Assembly (NCBI GenBank): GCA_018668195.1
Contig: JABITU010000217.1
Span: 1 to 18,034, forward strand
Length of the DNA stretch: 18,034 nt
Reading direction: 5' to 3'
Origin: Tateyamaria sp.
GTDB lineage: Bacteria > Pseudomonadota > Alphaproteobacteria > Rhodobacterales > Rhodobacteraceae
The notes below the pieces were generated by a model, which saw only the letters and a list, made by a program, of their open reading frames with translations, had not been told where the DNA came from and made no database searches. Below, one piece after another: positions 8,601 through 14,421 of this stretch (positions within the stretch are counted from its first letter, which is position 1; every line of letters starts with the position of its first letter). The position numbers and the translations under genes were made by a program.

Positions 8601-8732
8601 GCGGATCGTGATGGCAGGGTTTTCGCGTTTCGGCAAAGCGAGGTACGACAACGCTCCGATCACAATCAGGCCGATCATAATCAAAAACGTAAAGCGGGAT
8701 TTCTCAATCCCAAACCGTGCAAGACCCTCCAC
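5697..8732 (-). CDS. RND-family efflux transporter permease
   Basis: Seen: 1011 aa with the duplicated RND layout: TM1 near residues 14-33, a large periplasmic loop, a TM2-6 block, a second loop, and a TM8-12 block near the C-terminus. TM4 carries GLLVDNGLVVVEDID, so the first AcrB-type relay Asp is present but the second is Asn (residues 402-403). The TM10 motif is GIIINNAIVLID, with Asn where AcrB has Lys940. Family knowledge: HAE1-type RND pumps use proton influx to drive export of drugs, lipids or metabolites through a tripartite complex. Start choice: the GTG at 8732 sits 4 nt past the stop of the adaptor gene and has GGAGG/AGGGG upstream; a TTG at 8753 would overlap the adaptor gene. 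No outer-membrane channel gene is adjacent, so TolC-type partners would come from elsewhere. Substrate unknown. Confidence 0.93.
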   Translation of the reverse strand: MEGLARFGIEKSRFTFLIMIGLIVIGALSYLALPKRENPAITIRTVVVTAQFPGMSPERIEDLIAVPLERAAREVGEVDEIKTLVTTGRAQLSINVHDSVPSEHLDRVFADIRTQMEDAQDELPSGTFGPLINTNYGDVAVATVAVTGDGFSYAEIEDAAEDLQSGLYAVDGITKVSLSGQQDERIWLEIDSRRLAAVGIQLPQLLSDLDKQNVILPAGRIDAGGTSIVLEANGNLGSLDDIGGVLTKLPSGDIVRLRELMTVRRGYVDPPQRPVYFNGAPAVLVSVEMSEDRDIQTLGATLLAEIEQLEQAQPIGISYRISTFQETNVTQSINNALSNVAQTFAVVLVVMFIFLGLRPALVIAAIVPFTVTFALLGMSRMGIDLEQISIAAVIISLGLLVDNGLVVVEDIDRRIKEGATPSDAAIGAGGQFFVPLAVASITTVSAFLPMLILEGTTGEFAFSLGAVVALMLAGSWLTAHYILPFLAAVLLRPKPQKEIREGLLERAYGAVVRRGLRFGIPVVAVCYLMVAYGVTSFGQLKSEMFPLSERAEFLVYVDLPKGSAISATRDETLAIDAWLRDADQNPEIANTTLFVGHGGPRFYLALSPADTDPSSAFFVVNTYTFEGAVAAAERARRHLIQSYPAVRARVTRLSMGGNESGIVEVEVTGPNADVLLSAAARVEAAFDTVPGLVLNTNNWGSKSLTVGIDILQEKARELGVTSSDISNVMQTYFSGAEYSIFRDGTDQIPIVLRAQEVFRDSLEDLANLSVPTDSGLISLDQVARFQPRLTLSQLRREDQKRQIVISGKSRTLAAAEVEALIAPTIAALDLGPAYEVVIGGESADSAEANSNLLGGMPYALMVMIAALVFQFNSMRRVAITFMTIPLIVVGAPLALLMTGQPLSFFAILGLISLMGIIINNAIVLIDQIDIERRTRPLDDAIVTAAKKRLSPVLLTSLTTVLGLLPMALAGGALFEPMATLMIGGLLLASPLTLIFVPPLYRLFFRGTGSGI

Positions 8733-8736
8733 GCCC

Positions 8737-9843
8737 CTAATCCTCCGAACCAAGAAGCCGAACCTCTTGCCCCTCTTTCAGGAAGGACACACCCGCAGAC
8801 GCCACCAGATCACCCGGTGCGAGGCCATCAACCACAACCACCATGTTTTCGCGGATGCCACCCACCGCGATGCCGCGCCGCTGTACCGTTTTGCGGGCCG
8901 TATCATAGACATATACGGACGCCAGAGACGACGATTGCGCATCTGCAGTGGCAGTGATCTGCCCGTCTTTGATCAACGCAGAAAGCGGGATCGGGAACCC
9001 TTGACGCTTGGGCAACGGGAATTCGATGGCAGCCTCGACCGCCATGCCCGCCTTGAGCAGCGGATGGGTTTCACGCAGCAGCAAAACAATGGGAAAACTT
9101 GATACTGCATCAGCGCGTGATCCGATTTCACTGACCACTGCCGCCAGCGTAATTTCGGGTCGATCTGCAAGACGGATCGTTGCCTGCTTGCCAACCACCA
9201 GTGCGCTGGCCGCATCAAAGCTGACCGAAAAAGCGACTTCGAATTCATCAGGCGAATAGAGTGTCGCAATCGGCGCGCCGGCGCTCACGGTTGCAAAGGC
9301 ATTTGCATCAACCGAATTTACAATGCCGGTAAAGGGCGCGCGCAATTCGGATTTGGCGAGGTTTTCTTGTGCTGTTTCCAACGATTTCTGCGCCTGCACC
9401 AAACCCGCAGCAGCAGCATCGGCTTCGGCTTGTGCGTTCTCGACAACGACTCGCGTTGTGGTTCCGCGTTGCAACAGTTCGCGCTGTCGCGTCAGCGTGT
9501 CCGCCGAGTTTCGTGCCGATGCCTGAGCCTGTGCAACGCTGGCTTGGGCCGCTTCTACCTGCAGCTGAAGGGTTTCTGGATGAAGCTTTGCGACCAGTTC
9601 ATCTTTGGCCAGTCTTTGACCGACCCCAAGGTTAAAATCCCCCAACCGACCACTGATCTCGAAGGACAAAACTGAGAGCTCAGACGGCTCCAGAACGCCC
9701 GGAAATCGCCGCGTCTGTGACCGCTCGACCTGGGCCACTTCATGCACTTTCAACCCGCGAATAACGACCTCCGGCGTAACCTCTTCTTCCCAACATCCCA
9801 TCAGAAGCATGAAAGCCAGACATCCCATTCCCCAAAAGCGCAT
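8737..9843 (-). CDS. RND efflux periplasmic adaptor (membrane fusion lipoprotein)
   Basis: Seen: 368 aa. A lipoprotein signal ends at LMGC (Cys17). A split lipoyl/barrel-sandwich domain (about 57-90 and 165-190, including LRAPFTGIVNSV) flanks an Ala/Gln-rich coiled-coil hairpin at about 92-164. Beta-barrel and membrane-proximal domains follow (KAGMAVEAAIEF, then VQRRGIAVGGI and VVVDGLAPGDLVASAG). Family knowledge: these adaptors bridge the inner-membrane RND pump and the outer-membrane channel. It is first in a two-gene operon with the permease. AGGA lies 7 nt before the ATG. No regulator gene is adjacent, so control cannot be read here. Confidence 0.94.
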   Translation of the reverse strand: MRFWGMGCLAFMLLMGCWEEEVTPEVVIRGLKVHEVAQVERSQTRRFPGVLEPSELSVLSFEISGRLGDFNLGVGQRLAKDELVAKLHPETLQLQVEAAQASVAQAQASARNSADTLTRQRELLQRGTTTRVVVENAQAEADAAAAGLVQAQKSLETAQENLAKSELRAPFTGIVNSVDANAFATVSAGAPIATLYSPDEFEVAFSVSFDAASALVVGKQATIRLADRPEITLAAVVSEIGSRADAVSSFPIVLLLRETHPLLKAGMAVEAAIEFPLPKRQGFPIPLSALIKDGQITATADAQSSSLASVYVYDTARKTVQRRGIAVGGIRENMVVVVDGLAPGDLVASAGVSFLKEGQEVRLLGSED

Positions 9844-10047
9844 CCGTAAATCCTATTTTTGCCGTTGTTCTGTACGTTACGCACGCAACCTGTAGCTGTC
9901 CATGTCCAAGAGGCGCAGATTGTCCAAGCTGTTGCGTATTTTTATTGTTCGGCTTTCTTCGGTATCGTCCTATGTGGACCGTTCAACCGGAAAGATGCAG
10001 AATACGTTCGCACATAGCCACGCCCCACAACACAGGAGACAGAGCCC

Positions 10048-10467
10048 ATGCGTCGCAAAACAACCATTACGCTGCATTGGCTAACGCTGATCCTGCTTGT
10101 GTTGCTGCTTGCAGGTGGCCCGGTGCCAGGCCTTTCATGGGCCTTTGCAATCTGCGGGCTGTTACAGTGCGCAATGGCGCTGGTGCTCGGCCTGATGAAC
10201 GGTCCCGGTCCCAAGCTAGAAGGCGTGCTGCGAGCCGCACATCCATGGCTGTCGCGGATTATGTATGCTGCCCTCGGGCTGGTTTCTGCTGCAACGCTTT
10301 GGGTAATGCTGGGAAATAAACTTCCCGGTCCCGGCTTGCCTGAACTTTACTTTTACCTTTTCTCTGCGTCCGCATTGCATGGCATCTTTCATTTGTGGCG
10401 ACACACTGCACTGGGTGACGGAGCACTCCGCCGGATAACCCCAAAATCGATGCATGGTATGTTATAG
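10048..10467 (+). CDS. Cytochrome b561-like small membrane protein
   Basis: Seen: 139 aa with four hydrophobic segments (about 10-29, 32-50, 68-88 and 99-116). Histidines sit at b561-like places: His10 in TLHWLTLI, His65 in AAHPWLSR, His111, His115 and His119 in HGIFHLWRH. The tail GALRRITPKSMHGML resembles the end of bacterial b561 proteins. AGGAG lies about 8 nt before the ATG. Family knowledge: bacterial b561 proteins are di-haem inner-membrane electron carriers of about 170-190 aa, so this one is short. Inference: haem-binding membrane electron carrier; partner unknown. Divergent from the RND operon across a 204-bp gap where I saw no certain promoter, only an 8-bp direct repeat TGTCCAAG at 9903 and 9921. 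Confidence 0.62.
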   Translation: MRRKTTITLHWLTLILLVLLLAGGPVPGLSWAFAICGLLQCAMALVLGLMNGPGPKLEGVLRAAHPWLSRIMYAALGLVSAATLWVMLGNKLPGPGLPELYFYLFSASALHGIFHLWRHTALGDGALRRITPKSMHGML

Positions 10468-10589
10468 TTTGCTCCTCTCTGGCCTGCTTTCTGCCTACGT
10501 CCAACCAAATGTCAGCAACACCATCTTGATGGATATTTTTGTAACTCTGGCCAACACACCGGTCATGAGCTATGCGGTTTTTTGAAATG

Positions 10590-11255
10590 ATGACAGAAAC
10601 GTTAGATACCCTGCTGGATGGCCGCTTTTCCTGCCGTGCCTTTCGCCCAGACGCTGTGCCAAAGGCCACGGTCATCGAGATCATAACCACAGCGCAAAAG
10701 GTGCCAAGCTGGTGCAACGCACAGCCATGGCAACTGATCGTAACTGCTGGTGAGGAAACGGATGCGTTTCGCAAAGCGCTTTATGCTGCCGCCAGCAGCA
10801 CGCCGCCAGAGCCGGATTTAGACTGGCCCAAAGGCTATCCCGGCATCTACGGCGACCGCCGACGCACCTGTGGCTTTCAGCTTTACGAAGCGGTGGGTGT
10901 AACCAAGGGTGACCGTGCTGCGGGTGCAGCGCAAATGATGGAAAACTACAGGCTCTTTGGCGCGCCACATGTGGCAATCGTGACCTCGCCTGCAGACCTG
11001 GGCGCCTACGGTGCTATGGACACGGGCGGGTTTGTGACCGCCTTTTGCCTTGCAGCGCAAAGCCACGGGGTTGCCACGATCCCGCAAGCGGCCATTGCCG
11101 CACAAGCCCCTTTCGTCCGCAGCTATTTCGATATCCCGGATAATCGTCTTATTCTTTGTGCGATTTCATTTGGCTATGCTGATTCTGACCACCCGGCGAA
11201 CGGTTTCCGCACCGAGCGGGCTGTCGTCGAGGACGTTATGGACTGGCGCGCTTGA
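10590..11255 (+). CDS. Nitroreductase family protein
   Basis: Seen: 221 aa nitroreductase fold. N-terminal [13 protein letters not shown] (residues 12-24) and [13 protein letters not shown] (39-51) form the usual FMN phosphate-binding region; [10 protein letters not shown] and a late [15 protein letters not shown] / [11 protein letters not shown] follow the family pattern. Family knowledge: FMN-dependent, NAD(P)H-using oxidoreductases of quinones, nitro compounds or enals; physiological substrate unknown. Start choice: ATGs at 10572, 10587 and 10590 are in frame. [18 protein letters not shown] looks most like the usual family N-terminus, so 10590 is used, but no clear ribosome-binding site supports any of the three. 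Its TGA overlaps the TTG start of dtd. Confidence 0.9.
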   Translation: MTETLDTLLDGRFSCRAFRPDAVPKATVIEIITTAQKVPSWCNAQPWQLIVTAGEETDAFRKALYAAASSTPPEPDLDWPKGYPGIYGDRRRTCGFQLYEAVGVTKGDRAAGAAQMMENYRLFGAPHVAIVTSPADLGAYGAMDTGGFVTAFCLAAQSHGVATIPQAAIAAQAPFVRSYFDIPDNRLILCAISFGYADSDHPANGFRTERAVVEDVMDWRA

Positions 11256-11698
11256 GGGCCCTGTTGCAACGCGTGACAACGGCTTCGGTATCGGTGAATG
11301 GCACGATGATCGGCCAATGTGGCGCAGGTCTATTGATCCTGATTTGCGCCATGCCAGGCGACACAGATGAGATCGTAGAAGCGCTTGCGCTCAAAATCTC
11401 AAAGCTACGCCTTTTCAAGGATGGCGCGGGCAAAATGAACCTGAGCATCCTGCAAACGGGCGGCAATGCGCTGGTTATCAGCCAGTTCACACTTGCCGCA
11501 GATACATCTCGCGGCAATCGCCCCGGTTTTTCCAGAGCTGCAAAACCTGAAGAAGCAAAACGGCTTTACGAACATTTTGCAAGCGCGCTCTCCCGCCTAG
11601 ACATACCCACTCAAACGGGTGAGTTCGGCGCAGAGATGGTGGTTTCGCTGACGAATGAAGGTCCCATGACGATTTGGCTGGATACGGATTTGACATAA
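11252..11698 (+). CDS. dtd: D-aminoacyl-tRNA deacylase
   Basis: Seen: 148 aa, standard Dtd length, with both active-site motifs: [18 protein letters not shown] (77-94, with Thr80 at the catalytic position) and [11 protein letters not shown] (135-145) carrying the Gly-cisPro pair (137-138) that enforces D-amino-acid specificity. Family knowledge: it hydrolyses D-aminoacyl-tRNAs (and Gly-tRNA-Ala), a proofreading function. The start is a TTG whose last two bases plus the next A form the nitroreductase stop (TTGA overlap), so translation is probably coupled to the upstream gene. The homologous N-terminus MRALLQRV supports this start; no ATG gives a full-length protein. Confidence 0.96.
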   Translation: MRALLQRVTTASVSVNGTMIGQCGAGLLILICAMPGDTDEIVEALALKISKLRLFKDGAGKMNLSILQTGGNALVISQFTLAADTSRGNRPGFSRAAKPEEAKRLYEHFASALSRLDIPTQTGEFGAEMVVSLTNEGPMTIWLDTDLT

Positions 11699-12060
11699 AA
11701 TCATCGCAGCCCACAAACGCCCTGAAACCGCGCAATATGATCAAGCATGGCCTGTTTCCATAGCGTCATGCGGCGGGACGCCTGTTGCTGGAAAATTCAA
11801 GACGCAATGGCACTCGACTGCGCTTTGCATTCCTTCGGCCCTACGGCGTCTCTTTTTTCGTGAAACCGGGCGGCCGACTCCGAAATAGCTTGCTGCCGTG
11901 ATTAAATTTTTAGCTGCTAAAGTATTGCAAACGTGCACTAAACGCTCAATACTTGACAAATATGATCAGTATAATCAACACAAACGGGAATGTGCCATCT
12001 CAACACCGCTTCACTCTGCACAGCTTGCACAGTCGCCATCAAGGCCAAAGAGGGGCGACA
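11699..12060. other. Non-coding stretch upstream of the glycerate kinase gene
   Basis: This 362-bp stretch carries no convincing gene; short frames on both strands lack recognisable domains and ribosome-binding sites. It becomes AT-rich from about 11898. Between 11925 and 11940 is TTGCAAACGTGCAC, with TGCA-AACG-TGCA symmetry around a central CG reminiscent of LacI-family operators, though only the left half is a good match. TTGACA (11953-11958) and TATAAT (11970-11975) are both perfect boxes but only 11 bp apart. The promoter of the kinase gene very probably lies here; I cannot fix its position. Confidence 0.4.
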
Positions 12061-13161
12061 ATGCTTACTAACAAGGCTTTGCAGAGTCTGTGGCAGGCTG
12101 GGGTCGATGCCGTTGGCGGCGCGCGCGCAGTCGAAACAGCCCTCGCGGCACATTCCCCACCACGCCCTGACCGCATCCTCGCCGTCGGCAAAGCCGCGTC
12201 TGCCATGGCACAAGCCGCAGTCGCCCGCTGGCCAGATGTGCCCTGCTTGATCGTTACAAAATACGGCCACGGAAACGATGCGCCTGCCGGTGCCAAGGTG
12301 ATCGAAGCGGCGCACCCAGTACCTGATGCGGCCTCACTGGCTGCCGGGCTCGCACTGCAGAATGACGTACGCGCGTGCGGACCGGATGAACACCTTTTAA
12401 TGCTGATATCGGGCGGGGCATCAGCCCTCGCCGAAGTGCCGGTGAATGGGCGGTCACTGGATGATTTGAAAACCGACACACAAGAGTTGCTTGCCTCGGG
12501 TGCGGACATTGGAATTATCAATGCGCAACGCACGTCACTCTCGCAGATCAAGGGCGGCAAACTTCTGGCAGGCTTTTCAGGCAGGCGGGTCACAACCTTA
12601 GCGCTTTCAGATGTCGAAGGCGACGCGCTTGCCACAATCGGATCTGGCATCGGCGACGCACCGGTATCGCCCAGTTTTGATTTTACCGCACATATCGTGG
12701 GCAGCAATGCCATCGCTCGCGCGGCTGTGGCCCACGCAAGCGACGTGCCTGTACGCACCAATGCCGAAACGCTATATGCCGATGTTACAGCCCTTGGGCC
12801 TCAGATCATAATGGCACTACGCGCTGCGGCACCCGGCCTTTATATTCTTGGTGGTGAACCCGTCGTGCAGCTGCCAGCCGCACCTGGAAAGGGCGGGCGC
12901 AACATGGCTTTGGCACTGATACTCGCCCGCGAGATCGCCGGGGATCCCACGCTGCGCATTCTGGTCGCTGGCACAGATGGCTCGGATGGGCCCACCGATG
13001 CCGCTGGGGCAATTGTTGATGGCGCCACTTGGCGCTCCGATGGGCAGGCTGCTCTGGATAGCGCAAATGCTTATCCTTGGCTCGAAGCATGCGGGGCGCT
13101 GATCAAGACCGGCCCGACCGGCACTAACGTCATGGACTTGCTGATCGCGGTCAAAGGCTGA
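12061..13161 (+). CDS. ttuD: Glycerate 2-kinase, TtuD/GckA (MOFRL) type
   Basis: Seen: 366 aa. Motifs in order: LAVGKAASAM (Lys44), LMLISGGASALAEVP (113-127), NAQRTSLSQIKGGKL (154-168), LGGEPVV, GGRNMALAL (278-286), AGTDGSDGPTDAAGA (303-317) and TGPTGTNVMDL (350-360); the C-terminal third is the MOFRL domain. Family knowledge: class II glycerate kinases phosphorylate D-glycerate to 2-phosphoglycerate, linking serine-cycle, glyoxylate or tartrate breakdown to glycolysis; many are misnamed hydroxypyruvate reductase. It is somewhat shorter than the usual 400-430 aa. AGAGGGG lies 5 nt ahead of the ATG at 12061, and homology begins there; the frame is open to 11953 but the extra part is not conserved-looking. 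No partner pathway gene is adjacent. Confidence 0.92.
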   Translation: MLTNKALQSLWQAGVDAVGGARAVETALAAHSPPRPDRILAVGKAASAMAQAAVARWPDVPCLIVTKYGHGNDAPAGAKVIEAAHPVPDAASLAAGLALQNDVRACGPDEHLLMLISGGASALAEVPVNGRSLDDLKTDTQELLASGADIGIINAQRTSLSQIKGGKLLAGFSGRRVTTLALSDVEGDALATIGSGIGDAPVSPSFDFTAHIVGSNAIARAAVAHASDVPVRTNAETLYADVTALGPQIIMALRAAAPGLYILGGEPVVQLPAAPGKGGRNMALALILAREIAGDPTLRILVAGTDGSDGPTDAAGAIVDGATWRSDGQAALDSANAYPWLEACGALIKTGPTGTNVMDLLIAVKG

Positions 13162-13210
13162 GCTGCTATGCTCAATGTATAACACCGAACCGGTATCAGC
13201 CGATGGAAGG

Positions 13211-13253
13211 GGTCCAACCCCCTGGGTGCGTTGGACCGAACCAAAATTTTTTT
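13211..13253 (+). terminator. Probable terminator after the glycerate kinase gene
   Basis: A perfect 8-bp inverted repeat, GGTCCAAC (13211-13218) and GTTGGACC (13230-13237), closes an 11-nt loop about 50 bp after the kinase stop. A run of seven T lies at 13247-13253, separated from the stem by nine bases, which is further than in a classical intrinsic terminator. The position fits; the spacing makes it less than certain. Confidence 0.4.
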
Positions 13254-13284
13254 GATTGGTGATCGTTTTATTTTTGATCCGCTC

Positions 13285-13640
13285 ACTTGTCCAGCTGACC
13301 TCTGATTTGGGCTTCTCAGTCTCAATCGATGTGGTGAAACCGCTCCCACTGATCTGGTGCTAAGCGCTTGTGATCGACCATATCCCGGCAACCCCGATCC
13401 GAAACCCGAGTACAAGAATTTGACCCTCGGCGGCGATCAGCGGTTTGCCCGGTATCGTCATGCTGAGGTCGTCGTTGCCTCGCTTGATCTTGTCGAGCTC
13501 GGCCTTGGCGGCGCGCTAGGCCTCTTCCTTGGTGGCGTAGGTATTTCTCTTTCTACCCCGTCTCATCGTTGTGCCAGTTAGCCTCGACCGATTTGAAATC
13601 GCCGCGCGTGGCCAGCGTCATTGACCAAGCTGGACCGTCA
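13285..13640 (-). pseudogene. Decayed phage late control protein D (gpD, P2-type tail protein) fragment
   Basis: Seen by hand translation of the minus strand: MTLATRGDFKSVEANWHNDE in one frame (starting near 13620) and, after a frame change near 13555, TYATKEEA-stop-RAAKAELDKIKRGN, then DLSMTIPGKPLIAAEGQILV, GFRIGVAGIWSITSA-stop-HQ and ISGSGFTTSIETEKPK. In-frame TAG codons lie at 13518-13516 and 13362-13360, and the upstream frame is closed by a TAG at 13555-13553. The pattern of YA-x-KEEA, a PG-x-P..AEG turn, a GFR-x-GV-x-G-x-W segment and a closing SGSGFTT-S is, as I recall, the C-terminal region of phage gpD (Phage_GPD family), a tail component. Only the last third or so remains, and it abuts the stop of the FkbM gene. 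Inference: relic of a contractile-tailed prophage. Exact ends are uncertain. Confidence 0.68.
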
Positions 13641-13643
13641 CTC

Positions 13644-14421
13644 TCACGGCTGTTTTACGAACAGGGCATTTCGGCCATATTCCTTGGCCATTGTGTATCC
13701 TGTCGACTTGAGCAGAGCTGTAATATCCGTCTTCCAGAGCGCGTTATGCTTGTGCTCAAAGAATACTAGCTTCGGGTGTTGGCGCTCTGGGGCATCGGTG
13801 AGCAGAAGCTCAATCGCACGATCTTCAAACCCTTCGATATCCACCTTCAAAAAAGCAACCTCAGCAGCACCATCCTCCTTCAAAAACTCTGTTAATACGC
13901 GGGTTTGAACCGTATGTTTTGTACCGTTCTCAAAGGGTTCATGTAGGCGAGCCTGGCCTAGATTGTCGACGTCTGGGATGTAAAATTCAGCTTCACCAAC
14001 AGAATCGGAGATGGCGCAGTCATGTACGATAACCTCATTTAGTTCGTTCAGCTTCAAGTTGTGGACCAACCTCTGACGCATGACTGGGTTAGGCTCAAAC
14101 GCATGTATCTGAGAGCCTGATGGGGGCGCTGGCCCCCAACCTGACCGAGAAGGAACCAGCGTTCGCACCCACATCAAACGCGACATATGGATCAGATCCG
14201 AGATGCCCCAAAATATCTCTCAATGCCCTTTCTTCATGGGTGCACCCCATCCGCCAAATCAGGAACTCCGTGTTGTTATCCGCTGGGTGCACCTTCATCC
14301 GGCACCCCTTGTAGTCGACCTCGACCGGGGGGAGGCGTTGCCGAATACGTCGTTTTAGTCGCTTGGTCGCGTCCGGATCATTATAGATCATTCTGAGAAT
14401 GTCATGCTGCCAATCACTCAT
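13644..14421 (-). pseudogene. FkbM-family SAM methyltransferase, interrupted by a one-base frameshift
   Basis: Seen: two minus-strand frames that together make one FkbM protein. The first (from the ATG at 14421) ends its sensible sequence in FDVGANAGSFSVRLGA, the SAM-binding loop; the second frame picks up directly with IHAFEPNP, then CAISDSVGEAEFYIP, FLKVDIEGFE (the family's DIEG motif) and FFEHK, ending GRNALFVKQP. The 778-bp span minus one base gives 258 codons, a normal size, so one extra base explains the break. It lies in one of two five-base runs (14122-14126 or 14133-14137) forming a perfect hairpin. Family knowledge: FkbM enzymes O-methylate sugars and polyketides. The start overlaps the upstream gene's stop (ATGA). 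The rest of the protein looks intact, so the break is recent, a sequencing error, or a slippage switch. Confidence 0.85.
14121..14138. repeat. Perfect 7-bp GC-rich hairpin at the FkbM frameshift
   Basis: TGGGGGC (14121-14127), loop GCTG, GCCCCCA (14132-14138). Each arm contains a five-base homopolymer. Removing one base from either run restores the FkbM reading frame. Such a structure favours polymerase slippage in the cell and errors in sequencing, so both explanations remain open. Confidence 0.85.

Noticed and set aside
9844..10047. Operator or promoter between the RND operon and the b561-like gene
   Set aside because: The 8-bp direct repeat TGTCCAAG and weak -35-like boxes are not enough to support a site, and no regulator gene is adjacent.
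11953..11975. TTGACA and TATAAT as a sigma70 promoter for the kinase gene
   Set aside because: The boxes are perfect but only 11 bp apart, far from the usual 16-18 bp.
12817..13415. Minus-strand frames over the glycerate kinase gene end and its downstream gap
   Set aside because: They are antisense to the conserved MOFRL domain or cross the phage relic in the wrong frame, with no recognisable domain.
13644..14186. A separate 180-aa methyltransferase gene starting at 14186
   Set aside because: Its first 25 or so residues are nonsense sequence from the wrong frame over the SAM-binding loop. It is the second half of the frameshifted FkbM gene.
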